DNA of 35,146 nt from Klenkia sp. PcliD-1-E. Lineage in GTDB: Bacteria > Actinomycetota > Actinomycetes > Mycobacteriales > Geodermatophilaceae. The notes under the pieces are model-generated. The model ran no database searches, was not told the origin of the DNA, and was given only the letters and a program-made list of their open reading frames with translations. Below, piece after piece: positions 16,311 to 34,241 of this stretch. The stretch covers positions 1 through 35,146 of the forward strand of contig NZ_JAMXRZ010000036.1 in NCBI RefSeq assembly GCF_024124375.1, written 5' to 3'. Position 1 is the first letter of the stretch; each line of letters starts with the position of its first letter. The translations under genes and the position numbers were made by a program.

Positions 16311-17144
16311 TCAGCGCTTCTTGTTGGTGCGACGACGGCGCACGATCATGGCGTCGGAGGCCTTGCGCTTGCGCGTGCGGCCCTCCGGCTTGCCCTTGGG
16401 GTTGACCGGGTGGCGACCACCGCTGGTCTTGCCCTCACCACCACCGTGCGGGTGGTCGACCGGGTTCATGGCGACACCGCGGACGGTGGGGCGCTTGCCC
16501 TTCCACCGCATGCGGCCGGCCTTGCCCCAGTTGATGTTCGACTGCTCGGCGTTGCCCACCTCGCCGACGGTGGCGCGGCAGCGCACGTCGACGTTGCGGA
16601 TCTCGCCCGAGGGCATGCGCAGCTGCGCGAAGCGGCCCTCGCGGGCGACCAGCTGGACGCTGGTGCCGGCCGAGCGGGCGATCTTGGCGCCGCCACCGGG
16701 ACGCAGCTCGATGGCGTGCACGACCGTGCCGACCGGGATGTTGCGCAGCGGAAGGTTGTTGCCGGGCTTGATGTCGGCGTTGGGCCCGCACTCCACCGCG
16801 TCGCCCTGCTTGAGGCGGGCCGGCGCGATGATGTAGCGCTTCTCGCCGTCGGCGTAGTGCAGCAGCGCGATGCGCGAGGTGCGGTTGGGGTCGTACTCGA
16901 TGTGCGCGACGGTGGCCGGCACGCCGTCCTTGTCGGCCCGGCGGAAGTCGATCAGCCGGTAGGCACGCTTGTGCCCGCCGCCCTGGTGGCGCGCGGTGAC
17001 GCGGCCGTGGACGTTGCGACCGCCCCGGCCGTGCAGCGGGCGGACCAGCGACTTCTCGGGGTGGTCGCGGGTGACCTCGGCGAAGTCGGCGACGGACGAG
17101 CCGCGGCGGCCCGGCGTCGTCGGCTTGTACTTACGGATGGCCAT
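16311..17144 (-). CDS. rplB: 50S ribosomal protein L2
   Basis: A 277-residue L2, an essential 23S rRNA binder near the peptidyl-transferase centre and bridge B7b. It starts [20 protein letters not shown]; the C-terminal catalytic-region signature [20 protein letters not shown] is intact (histidine of the HPHGGG loop present), and it ends with [20 protein letters not shown]. Length and motifs are canonical. ATG 17144 lies 54 nt after rplW. Confidence 0.98.
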   Translation of the reverse strand: MAIRKYKPTTPGRRGSSVADFAEVTRDHPEKSLVRPLHGRGGRNVHGRVTARHQGGGHKRAYRLIDFRRADKDGVPATVAHIEYDPNRTSRIALLHYADGEKRYIIAPARLKQGDAVECGPNADIKPGNNLPLRNIPVGTVVHAIELRPGGGAKIARSAGTSVQLVAREGRFAQLRMPSGEIRNVDVRCRATVGEVGNAEQSNINWGKAGRMRWKGKRPTVRGVAMNPVDHPHGGGEGKTSGGRHPVNPKGKPEGRTRKRKASDAMIVRRRRTNKKR

Positions 17145-17198
17145 GGTTCCTACTCAGTCCCTGTCTGATCTGGCGTGCGGTCGCTGGTCCGGTCGCCG

Positions 17199-17501
17199 TC
17201 AGGCGCCCGGGCCGCCGAACAGCTCGATGCGGTCACCGGGGGCGACGGACACGATGGCGCGCTTGGTGTCCTTGCGCTTGCCCATCACCGCGCCGCGCGA
17301 GCGCTTGCGCTTGCCCTGGCGGTTGATCGTGTTGACGGACAGCACCTTCACGTTGAAGACCTGCTGCACAGCGATCTTGATCTGGGTCTTGTTCGCGTCC
17401 GGGCGGACGATGAACGTGTACTTGTTCTCGTCCAGCAGCCCGTAGCTCTTCTCCGAGATGACCGGGGACAGCAGGACGTCCCGGGGGTCGCGGACGCTCA
17501 T
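17199..17501 (-). CDS. rplW: 50S ribosomal protein L23
   Basis: A 100-residue L23, the main docking site for trigger factor and SRP at the tunnel exit. It has [40 protein letters not shown] and [20 protein letters not shown], then [12 protein letters not shown]. The ATG at 17501 overlaps the rplD stop as ATGA. The long upstream extension of the frame is only a shadow of rplD. Confidence 0.97.
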   Translation of the reverse strand: MSVRDPRDVLLSPVISEKSYGLLDENKYTFIVRPDANKTQIKIAVQQVFNVKVLSVNTINRQGKRKRSRGAVMGKRKDTKRAIVSVAPGDRIELFGGPGA

Positions 17502-18259
17502 GCCTTCTCCTCGGTGGTCGCGGGCGCCATCGACGGCACCTCGCTGTCGATCTCGTGGGTCTCCAGGTCGGGGACCTCGGAGCTGCTGGCCCGCCCGCGG
17601 CCGCCCTTGACCGGGCCAGCGACGAACTCGGCCAGCGCGGCCTCGGTGAACACGACCTCGTCGGCGCAGAGCACGTCGTAGGTGTTCAGCTGCCCGGCCT
17701 CGATGAGGTGCACGTTGCCCAGGTTGCGCAGGCTGACCCAGTTCAGGACGTCGTCGCGGTCGAGCACGACGAGCACCTTCGCCGAGGTCGTGACGGCCTC
17801 CAGCGCGGCGCGGGCGGCCTTGGTCGAGGGCGCGTCGCCGGCGACGAAGGCGCTGACCACGTGCACGCGGTCCTCGCGGGCCCGGTCGGAGAGGGCAGCG
17901 CGCAGAGCAGCGGCCTTCATCTTCTTCGGGGTCTTCTGCTCGTAGTTGCGCGGCTGCGGCCCGTGCGAGATGCCACCGCCCTCGAACTGCGGCGCGCGCA
18001 GCGAACCCTGACGGGCCCGGCCGGTGCCCTTCTGGCGGTACGGCTTGGCGCCGGTGCCGCTGACCTGGGCGCGGGTCTTGGTGGCGTGCGTGCCCTGGCG
18101 CGCCGCGGCCAGCTGGGCCACGACGACCTGGTGCATGAGCGACAGGTTGGCGTCGGCGTCGAACAGCGCACCCGGGAGGGTGGCGGTCCCGCTCTTGGTG
18201 CCCGTCGCGTCCAGGACGTCGACGGTCTTGTCCGCGCGCTCGGCGGCAGACGTGGTCAC
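17498..18259 (-). CDS. rplD: 50S ribosomal protein L4 with acidic C-terminal tail
   Basis: A 253-residue L4, whose extended loop lines the exit tunnel; in E. coli it autoregulates the S10 operon. Present are [60 protein letters not shown] and the Rossmann-like C-terminal domain. The final ~39 residues, from GPVKGGRGR on, are an acidic, Ser/Glu-rich tail absent from E. coli L4. The GTG start at 18259 overlaps the rplC stop as GTGA. Confidence 0.97.
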   Translation of the reverse strand: MTTSAAERADKTVDVLDATGTKSGTATLPGALFDADANLSLMHQVVVAQLAAARQGTHATKTRAQVSGTGAKPYRQKGTGRARQGSLRAPQFEGGGISHGPQPRNYEQKTPKKMKAAALRAALSDRAREDRVHVVSAFVAGDAPSTKAARAALEAVTTSAKVLVVLDRDDVLNWVSLRNLGNVHLIEAGQLNTYDVLCADEVVFTEAALAEFVAGPVKGGRGRASSSEVPDLETHEIDSEVPSMAPATTEEKA

Positions 18260-18921
18260 TTCGCGTCACTCCCCACGGGGCCGCCCTTGACCGCGGAACG
18301 GACGAGGACCAGCCCACCCTTCGGACCCGGGACGGCGCCCTTGAGGAGCACCAGACCCTTCTCCGTGTCGACCTTGTGCACCTTCAGCGACAGGGTGGTC
18401 GTGGTGACCGCACCCATGCGCCCGGCCATGCGCAGACCCTTGAAGACCCGGCCCGGGGTGGCACAGCCACCGATGGAGCCCGGGGAACGGTGCTTGCGCT
18501 GCACGCCGTGCCCGGCGCCCAGGCCCTTGAACCCGTGGCGCTTCATGACACCGGCGGTGCCCTTGCCCTTGCTCTTGCCGATCACGTCGACGGTGGCCAG
18601 CTCGGCCAGCACGTCGGCGGTCAGCTCCTGGCCGACGGTGTAGTCGCCGGCGTCCTTGGTGCGCAGCTCGACCAGGTGCCGGCGCGGGGTCACGCCCGCC
18701 TTGGCGAAGTGCCCGCCCTCGGGCTTGTTCACCTTGCGCGGGTCGATCGCGCCGAACCCGATCTGGATGGCCGAGTAGCCGTCCACCTCGGGGGTGCGGA
18801 CCTGGGTCACCACGCAGGGGCCGGCCTTGACCACGGTCACCGGCACGATGCGGTTGTTCTCGTCGAAGACCTGGGTCATCCCCAGCTTCTCGCCGAGGAG
18901 ACCACGGAATGTGCTCGCCAT
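18256..18921 (-). CDS. rplC: 50S ribosomal protein L3
   Basis: A 221-residue L3, one of the first proteins to join the large subunit. It has [20 protein letters not shown], the long inner loop [20 protein letters not shown] then [20 protein letters not shown], and [20 protein letters not shown]. It starts at ATG 18921, 13 nt after rpsJ. Length is typical of actinobacteria. Confidence 0.98.
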   Translation of the reverse strand: MASTFRGLLGEKLGMTQVFDENNRIVPVTVVKAGPCVVTQVRTPEVDGYSAIQIGFGAIDPRKVNKPEGGHFAKAGVTPRRHLVELRTKDAGDYTVGQELTADVLAELATVDVIGKSKGKGTAGVMKRHGFKGLGAGHGVQRKHRSPGSIGGCATPGRVFKGLRMAGRMGAVTTTTLSLKVHKVDTEKGLVLLKGAVPGPKGGLVLVRSAVKGGPVGSDAK

Positions 18922-18934
18922 TGTCCCGAAACCC

Positions 18935-19240
18935 TTACTGGATGTTCACGTCGACCGAGGCCGGCAGGTCGATGCGCATGAGCGCGTCGACCGTCTTCGG
19001 CGTCGGGTCGAGGATGTCGATGAGACGCTTGTGCGTACGCATCTCGAAGTGCTCGCGCGAGTCCTTGTACTTGTGCGGCGAGCGGATGACGCAGTACACG
19101 TTCTTCTCGGTCGGCAGCGGCACCGGGCCGACGACGCGCGCTCCGGTCTTCGTCACCGTGTCCACGATGCGCCGCGCCGAGGCATCGATGGCCTCGTGGT
19201 CGTAGGCCTTCAGCCGGATGCGGATCTTCTGTCCCGCCAT
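18935..19240 (-). CDS. rpsJ: 30S ribosomal protein S10 (NusE)
   Basis: A 101-residue S10, part of the 30S head and also the NusE partner in antitermination. [60 protein letters not shown] and [20 protein letters not shown] are canonical. The ATG at 19240 is 126 nt after tuf. That gap holds a 14-bp terminator-like hairpin and a region with several CCCGGG-type stems, but no promoter I can name. It opens the S10 operon. Confidence 0.98.
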   Translation of the reverse strand: MAGQKIRIRLKAYDHEAIDASARRIVDTVTKTGARVVGPVPLPTEKNVYCVIRSPHKYKDSREHFEMRTHKRLIDILDPTPKTVDALMRIDLPASVDVNIQ

Positions 19241-19327
19241 CGCCTTGTCTCGCTCCTGCCGATCGGGTGGTGCTCGGGGTCATTGCTGGGTCGGTCGACC
19301 CGGGGTGTTCCCGGGGACGACCCGGGT

Positions 19328-19360
19328 GGTGGGCGGCGGCCGGTCAGGCCGCCGCCCACC
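19328..19360 (-). terminator. 14-bp hairpin after tuf
   Basis: Arms 19328-19341 and 19347-19360 pair perfectly with a 5-nt loop. The stem begins 6 nt past the tuf stop. It likely ends most str-operon transcripts before the S10 operon. Confidence 0.65.
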
Positions 19361-19366
19361 GGGGAC

Positions 19367-20560
<1,194 letters not shown>

Positions 20561-20629
20561 TGGGGTTCCTCTCTGGGTTGGTCTGTCGCAGTGCTGCGCG
20601 AGAACGGGTGCGGGCGGGTGCCCGCGGGT

Positions 20630-20652
20630 CGGGCCGCCGGAGGAGCGGCCCG
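20630..20652 (-). terminator. Hairpin after fusA
   Basis: An 8-bp perfect stem (20630-20637 with 20645-20652), extended by three more pairs across a one-base bulge, closes a 7-nt loop. It begins 9 nt past the fusA stop. A second, 6-bp stem (20610-20615 with 20620-20625) lies closer to tuf. It may reduce or protect the fusA transcript end upstream of tuf. Confidence 0.45.
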
Positions 20653-20661
20653 GACCGGGTC

Positions 20662-22749
<2,088 letters not shown>

Positions 22750-22815
22750 GTCCTGCCTCTCCTGCTCTGGTTCCTGACGCGGGTCCCCGGGGGTGGCCCG
22801 GGGTTCGCCGCGGGT

Positions 22816-22851
22816 GGCGGCTGGTGGCGCTGGTGGGTCTCACCAGCCGCC
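22816..22851 (-). terminator. Hairpin after rpsG
   Basis: Arms 22816-22826 and 22841-22851 (11 bp) pair perfectly around a 14-nt loop; the stem starts 5 nt past the rpsG stop. The loop is large and the downstream base is GC-rich, so termination may be partial. Confidence 0.45.
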
Positions 22852-22856
22852 GGTGA

Positions 22857-23327
22857 TCACCAGCGGTAGTGCGCGAAGGCCTTGTTGGACTCGGCCATCT
22901 TGTGCGTGTCCTCGCGGCGCTTGACCGCGGCACCGAGGCCGTTGCTGGCGTCCAGCAGCTCGTTCATCAGGCGCTCGGTCATCGTCTTCTCACGACGCGA
23001 CCGGGAGTACTGGATGAGCCAGCGCAGGCCCAGGGTGGTGCTGCGCGAGGCACGCACCTCGATAGGCACCTGGTAGGTCGCACCGCCGACGCGGCGGCTG
23101 CGGACCTCGAGGGCGGGCTTGACGTTGTCCAGCGCGCGCTTGAGGGTCACGACCGGGTCGGTGTCGGTCTTGGCGCGGCAGCCCTCGAGGGCGCCGTAGA
23201 CGATCGCCTCGGCGACCGAGCGCTTGCCGTCGACGAGCACCTTGTTCACCAGCTGGGTGACCAGCGGCGACTGGTAGACCGGGTCGGCGACGAGCGGACG
23301 ACGCGGGGCAGGTCCCTTGCGGGGCAT
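22857..23327 (-). CDS. rpsG: 30S ribosomal protein S7
   Basis: A 156-residue S7, a primary 3'-major-domain 16S rRNA binder at the E site; in E. coli it represses the str operon. It begins [20 protein letters not shown] and has [40 protein letters not shown] and [20 protein letters not shown] at its end. ATG 23327 is chosen over the longer frame for family fit; it is one base after the rpsL stop (TGACATG), with AAGGAG upstream. Confidence 0.98.
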   Translation of the reverse strand: MPRKGPAPRRPLVADPVYQSPLVTQLVNKVLVDGKRSVAEAIVYGALEGCRAKTDTDPVVTLKRALDNVKPALEVRSRRVGGATYQVPIEVRASRSTTLGLRWLIQYSRSRREKTMTERLMNELLDASNGLGAAVKRREDTHKMAESNKAFAHYRW

Positions 23328-23328
23328 G

Positions 23329-23703
23329 TCAGCTCTTCTCCTTCTTCGCGCCGTAGCGGCTGCGAGCCTGCTTGCGACCACGAACCGCCTGGGTGTCCAG
23401 GGAACCGCGGATGATCTTGTAGCGGACGCCGGGGAGGTCCTTCACGCGGCCACCGCGCACGAGCACCATCGAGTGCTCCTGCAGGTTGTGGCCGACGCCG
23501 GGGATGTACGCGGTGACCTCGACGCCGCTGGTGAGCCGGACGCGGGCGACCTTGCGCAGCGCCGAGTTCGGCTTCTTCGGCGTCGTCGTGTAGACGCGCG
23601 TGCACACGCCGCGACGCTGGGGGGAACCCTTCAACGCCGGGGTCTTGGTCTTCTCGACCTTGTCCTCGCGGCCCTTGCGGACCAGCTGCTGGATCGTGGG
23701 CAT
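23329..23703 (-). CDS. rpsL: 30S ribosomal protein S12
   Basis: A 124-residue S12, which controls decoding accuracy at the A site. It begins [20 protein letters not shown] and has [20 protein letters not shown] and [20 protein letters not shown]. Lys43 and Lys88, the usual streptomycin-resistance sites, are wild type. ATG 23703 is the family start; the frame upstream is non-coding leader. It is the first gene of the str operon, with a predicted leader of about 295 nt from the promoter at 24005-24033. Confidence 0.98.
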   Translation of the reverse strand: MPTIQQLVRKGREDKVEKTKTPALKGSPQRRGVCTRVYTTTPKKPNSALRKVARVRLTSGVEVTAYIPGVGHNLQEHSMVLVRGGRVKDLPGVRYKIIRGSLDTQAVRGRKQARSRYGAKKEKS

Positions 23704-23976
23704 GGGTGGCCTTGAACTCCTGCCTGCGCTGGGTCGTGCTCTGGATGAAGTACGTGCTGGTGTTCCTGCTGGTCCCGGGCCCGCCCGCACCCGCTCCCGG
23801 CCCCCGCGCTCGGGCGTGTCGCCCTTGCCGTGGACCGGTCAGGTGGATCGGGATCCGGTCACCCCTCGCGCCTGGCGCATGGTCCCCGCGCCCCGGTCGG
23901 ACCGGAGCGGGACCCCCTGGCGGCGACCGGTCCGGGGACCGGGCGGACGCCCAGGTGCACTGCGATGAGGGAGCAG

Positions 23977-23994
23977 GCCCAGGTATCCCTGGGC
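23977..23994 (-). other. 5'-end hairpin of the rpsL mRNA
   Basis: A perfect 7-bp stem (23977-23983 with 23988-23994) with a 4-nt loop (GATA on the transcribed strand) lies just downstream of the predicted str-operon transcription start (about 23998). It would cap the 5' end of the rpsL leader. Confidence 0.5.
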
Positions 23995-24004
23995 ACGGCT
24001 GACC

Positions 24005-24033
24005 ACGATACCCGGGCGCTGTGACCCGGTCAA
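24005..24033 (-). promoter_or_regulatory. Sigma-A-type promoter of the str operon
   Basis: On the minus strand TTGACC (24028-24033) and TATCGT (24005-24010) are separated by exactly 17 bases. They match the housekeeping consensus at 5/6 and 4/6, the best such pair I found. It drives rpsL-rpsG-fusA-tuf with a leader of about 295 nt. Confidence 0.8.
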
Positions 24034-24235
24034 AGCCGGGTACGTCACGCCAGTGCGGGCGCCGCGGCCACCGGCCGCGACCCGCGGGGCGGGTCACCGG
24101 TGGAGCGGGCCCGGCCACGACGAGGGGGTCTGCACCCCCGGGCGGTGGCCGGCCGGGATCGAACCGCGGACGACGGTACCCGGCACCGGCCCGGCTGTCA
24201 GGCGCAGCGGCCGGGCGGGTCGCCGCGGGCGGCGG

Positions 24236-24258
24236 TTGTCGGACCCGCCACCTACGGT
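24236..24258 (+). promoter_or_regulatory. PafBC / RecA-independent DNA-damage promoter motif (RecA-NDp-like)
   Basis: TTGTCGGAC (24236-24244), then exactly 8 bases, then TACGGT (24253-24258). The motif described for mycobacterial RecA-independent damage promoters is tTGTCRgtg-N8-TAnnnT; this site matches TTGTCRg, the N8 spacing and TAnnnT, and differs in the last two bases of the first block. The TTGTCG to -10 distance (11) is too short for an ordinary -35. The predicted start is about 30 nt ahead of the protease GTG. Confidence 0.6.
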
Positions 24259-24296
24259 CGGTGCACGATCCGTCACAGCGCATCCCGGAGGCCACC

Positions 24297-25274
24297 GTGC
24301 ACGTCGACACCGCCCGCGAGCTCAAGGCCGTCCTGTCCCGCCGGCTGGCCGAGGCCGCGCCGGGCACCGTCGTGGCCAGCGACGCCCCCGGCTCCTGGAG
24401 CGGGGTGGCCCTGGGCCTGGCGCCGGTGGGGCCGCAGCAGGTGCACCTGGCGGTGCGCGTGCTCGCCGACGCCGACGCCGCCCAGGTGCTCGACGCCCTC
24501 GACGAGGCCGCCCGCGCCGAGGTCGACGTCCGGGTGATCGGGCCGGTCCGCCCGCTGCGCTCCCCCACCCCCGAGCAGCTGCAGCGGCGCACTCGCCCGC
24601 TGGTGCCCGGCCTGTCGGTGGCACACCCCGCCGTCACGGCCGGCACGCTGGGCGGCTTCGTCCGGCGCGCCGGCACCGACGGGCTGCTGGTGCTGTCCAA
24701 CAACCACGTGCTGGCCGACAGCGACGGGGCCACGGAGGGTGACCCGGTGCTCCAGCCCGGGCCGGCCGACGGCGGCACCGCCGCCGACCGGGTCGGCACC
24801 CTGACCGCCTTCGAGCGGTTCGTCGCCACCGGCAACCTGGTCGACGCCGCCGTCGCCGCCCTGGACACCGGGGTCGATGCCGACCCCGGCGGCTACCCGG
24901 GCGGCGCGCTGCTCGGGCAGGTTGTGCCTGCCGACGAGGTCGACCCGGACGAGGCGGTGGAGAAGGTCGGGCGCACCACGGGCCACACCCGCGGCCGGAT
25001 CACCGCGGTGGAGGTCGACGGCGTGGGCGTGCAGTACGACGCGGGCGTCGTGCACACCTTCGACGACCAGATCGAGGTCGAGGGCCTGTCCGGGTCGTTC
25101 AGCGAGGGCGGGGACTCCGGCTCGGTCATCTGGCGCAGCAGCGACCGCGCGCCGGTCGGCCTGCTGTTCGCCGGCTCCGCGACCGGCGGGTCGGCCGGTG
25201 GCGGCGTCACCTTCGCCAACCCGCTGGCCACGGTGCTGCGGGTGCTCGGGCTGACCTTCGTCGCCTCGTCTTGA
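24297..25274 (+). CDS. Nal1-like trypsin-fold serine protease
   Basis: A 325-residue protein with a chymotrypsin-type catalytic triad. His137 is in LSNNHVLA, Asp183 in NLVDAAVAALD and Ser274 in EGGDSGSVIW. The block GRTTGHTRGRI ... VHTFDDQIEVEG ... GLLFAGSATGG resembles bacterial relatives of plant NARROW LEAF 1 proteases (recognised from memory). Residues 1-110 are a separate N-terminal domain ending IGPVRPL. No signal peptide or membrane span is visible, so it is probably cytoplasmic. Start GTG 24297 has GGAGG five bases upstream. A damage-type promoter motif lies just ahead. Substrate unknown; it could be regulatory or stress-related. Confidence 0.85.
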   Translation: MHVDTARELKAVLSRRLAEAAPGTVVASDAPGSWSGVALGLAPVGPQQVHLAVRVLADADAAQVLDALDEAARAEVDVRVIGPVRPLRSPTPEQLQRRTRPLVPGLSVAHPAVTAGTLGGFVRRAGTDGLLVLSNNHVLADSDGATEGDPVLQPGPADGGTAADRVGTLTAFERFVATGNLVDAAVAALDTGVDADPGGYPGGALLGQVVPADEVDPDEAVEKVGRTTGHTRGRITAVEVDGVGVQYDAGVVHTFDDQIEVEGLSGSFSEGGDSGSVIWRSSDRAPVGLLFAGSATGGSAGGGVTFANPLATVLRVLGLTFVASS

Positions 25275-25283
25275 GGAGGACCC

Positions 25284-25334
25284 GTGCCCGCCGCTGGACC
25301 GCCCGCGGGCGCGGGTCCACCATGGAGCACGTGA
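25284..25334 (+). other. Possible 16-codon leader ORF with strong ribosome site
   Basis: GTG 25284 is preceded by GAGGAGG at four bases, the best ribosome site in this gap. The frame runs 16 codons to TGA (25332-25334), which overlaps a GTG (25331) in frame with the following small gene (GTGA). It could couple translation of the small gene to ribosomes finishing the leader. It may also be chance. Confidence 0.2.
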
Positions 25335-25555
25335 CCGACCGGAGCACCGCGCGCGCCGCCAAGGTGCAGCTGGCCGCCCGGCTGGCCGACGACCCGGGCG
25401 TGACCGGCGTCGGGCTGGCCCGGCAGGACGCCGACTACGTCCTGCGGGTCGACCTCACCGAGGCCTCCGCCGGCGCCCGGGTGCCCGGCCAGGTCGACGG
25501 TGTCGCCGTGGTCACCCGGGTCATCGGGTCCGTGCGCACGCTGCCCGCCACCTGA
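25322..25555 (+). CDS. Small protein resembling the protease N-terminal domain
   Basis: A 77-residue protein (ATG 25322; GTG 25331 is an alternative). It has no catalytic residues. Its pattern GVTGVGLARQDADYVLRVDL followed by VPGQVDGVAVVTRVIGSVRTL-like ending parallels residues ~5-87 of the upstream protease (SGVALGLAPVGPQQVHLAVRV ... VDVRVIGPVRPL). Many bacterial trypsin-like proteases have such a VxGVGxG...IxGxxxDVxExG N-terminal region. It is therefore probably a stand-alone copy of the protease prodomain, possibly an inhibitor, chaperone or subunit. It lies 47 nt after the protease. The ribosome site is weak for both starts. Confidence 0.65.
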   Translation: MEHVTDRSTARAAKVQLAARLADDPGVTGVGLARQDADYVLRVDLTEASAGARVPGQVDGVAVVTRVIGSVRTLPAT

Positions 25556-25626
25556 CCCGCCGCACCCGTGGCAGGGTGCTGACTCGACGAGGGCGTCGGT
25601 GTGGACGCCCCGACGAGGAGGCACGC

Positions 25627-26667
25627 GTGCGCATCGGCATCCAGACCAGCTACGCCGGGGACTTCCGGCAGACCGCCCAGGAGATCGTCGACCTCGAGCA
25701 GGTCGGCCTCGACGTCGCGATGGTCGCCGAGGTCTACACCTTCGACGCGGTCAGCCAGCTCGGCTACCTGGCCGCGGTCACCGACCGGGTGGAGCTGATC
25801 AGCGCCATCCTGCCCATCTACAGCCGCACCCCGGCGCTGCTCGGCATGACCGCGGCCGGGCTGGACCTGGTCAGCGACGGCCGCTTCACCCTGGGCCTGG
25901 GCGCCTCGGGTCCGCAGGTGGTCGAGGGCTGGCACGGCGTGCCCTACGACGCGCCGCTGGCCCGCACCCGGGAGGTAGTGCAGATCTGCCGGTCGGTGTG
26001 GCGCCGCGAGCGGCTGGAGCACGTCGGCCCGAAGTACACGATCCCCCTGCCGGCCGACCAGGGCACCGGCCTCGGCAAGCCGCTGAAGCTGATCAACACC
26101 CCGGTGCGCGAGCGCATCCCGGTCATGCTGGCCGCGATCGGGCCCAAGAACGTGGAGCTCGCGGCCGAGATCGCCGAGGTCTGGGAGCCGATCTTCTTCC
26201 ACCCGGAGAAGGCCGGCGAGGTGTGGGGCGACGCGCTGGCCGCCGGGAGGGCGAAGCGGGACCCGGCGCTGGGCGACCTCGGCGTCGTCGCGGGCGTCCC
26301 GGTAGCGATCGGGGAGGACGTCGGGCACCTGCTCGAGCTCGTCAAGCACGGCGTCGCCCTCTACGTGGGCGGGATGGGCGCGAAGGGCAAGAACTTCTAC
26401 AACGACCTCGCCGTCCGCTACGGCTTCGCCGAGGAGGCGGCCACCATCCAGGACCTCTACCTGGCCGGCCGCAAGGACGAGGCCGCGGCAGCCGTCCCCG
26501 ACGAGCTGGTGCGCCAGACCTCGCTGATCGGCCCGGAGTCCTGGGTGGCCGAGCGGATCGCGGCCTTCGCCGAGGCCGGTGTCACCACGCTGACCGCGCA
26601 GCCGCTGGACGACTCCCCCGCCGGCCGCCGGGCCAGCGTGGAGACCCTGGCCCGGCTCGCGCACTGA
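25627..26667 (+). CDS. LLM-class (luciferase-like, probably F420-dependent) oxidoreductase
   Basis: A 346-residue TIM-barrel protein of the bacterial luciferase/F420-dependent reductase superfamily. Marks are the N-terminal RIGIQTSYAGDFRQTAQEIV, EQVGLDVAMVAEVYTFDAVS, the SRTPALLGMTAAGLDLVSDG segment, FTLGLGASGPQVVEGWHG and the C-terminal IGPESWVAERIAAFAEAGVT. GTG 25627 is the start, with GAGGAGG five bases upstream. The cofactor (F420 or FMN) and substrate cannot be set from sequence; actinobacteria carry dozens of such paralogs. It ends 77 nt from rpoC, convergent, with a palindromic terminator between. Confidence 0.88.
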   Translation: MRIGIQTSYAGDFRQTAQEIVDLEQVGLDVAMVAEVYTFDAVSQLGYLAAVTDRVELISAILPIYSRTPALLGMTAAGLDLVSDGRFTLGLGASGPQVVEGWHGVPYDAPLARTREVVQICRSVWRRERLEHVGPKYTIPLPADQGTGLGKPLKLINTPVRERIPVMLAAIGPKNVELAAEIAEVWEPIFFHPEKAGEVWGDALAAGRAKRDPALGDLGVVAGVPVAIGEDVGHLLELVKHGVALYVGGMGAKGKNFYNDLAVRYGFAEEAATIQDLYLAGRKDEAAAAVPDELVRQTSLIGPESWVAERIAAFAEAGVTTLTAQPLDDSPAGRRASVETLARLAH

Positions 26668-26689
26668 CCCGTCGAGCAGGTCACGCACG

Positions 26690-26731
26690 CAGGAGGGCCC
26701 CGCACACCGGCCGGTGTGCGGGGCCCTCCTG
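26690..26731. terminator. 42-nt perfect palindrome, bidirectional terminator
   Basis: Bases 26690-26710 are the exact reverse complement of 26711-26731. The palindrome lies between the LLM gene (+) and rpoC (-), 23 nt and 13 nt from their stops. It should fold the same way on both transcripts and end both. There is no U-tract on either strand. Confidence 0.8.
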
Positions 26732-26743
26732 TCGTTCAGCGGA

Positions 26744-30652
<3,909 letters not shown>

Positions 30653-30701
30653 TGTTACCCCTTTCCCGGGGTTCGTTCTTCACAACTGTTGAGGGTCGGG
30701 G

Positions 30702-30738
30702 CGCCGACGCGGGGGTGGCGTGCACCCCCGCGCCGGCG
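30702..30738 (-). terminator. 16-bp hairpin between rpoB and rpoC
   Basis: Arms 30702-30717 and 30723-30738 pair over 16 positions with a single A-C mismatch around a 5-nt loop. The stem starts 5 nt past the rpoB stop. Since beta and beta' are needed in equal amounts, it is more likely a stability or processing element than a full terminator. Confidence 0.55.
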
Positions 30739-30743
30739 ACCGA

Positions 30744-34241
<3,498 letters not shown>

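Larger units (their letters stand above)
23704..24296. other. Divergent intergenic region (no gene)
   Basis: This 593-nt stretch separates rpsL (minus) from the serine protease gene (plus). It holds the str promoter, a long structured rpsL leader and a PafBC-like promoter for the protease. Other visible structures are a 6-bp GGGGGT/ACCCCC stem (24124-24129 with 24134-24139) and competing pairs at 23881-23940. The short ORFs within it lack family resemblance or good ribosome sites, so I call no gene. Confidence 0.7.

Noticed and set aside
23329-23703. Streptomycin-resistance changes in S12
   Set aside because: Lys43 and Lys88 and their neighbours are wild type.
24155-24165. A perfect tRNA T-arm/B-box match (GGTTCGATCCC) on the minus strand in the rpsL-protease gap
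   Set aside because: The flanking bases do not make a 5-bp T-stem, the acceptor strands do not pair, and no D-arm or anticodon loop with the required T33 can be placed. An 11-base match by chance is plausible in this composition.
25271-25324. A longer version of the small prodomain-like protein starting at TTG 25271
   Set aside because: The TTG overlaps the protease stop and adds an Arg-rich stretch with no counterpart in the protease N-domain; the GAGGAGG lies after this TTG, not before it.
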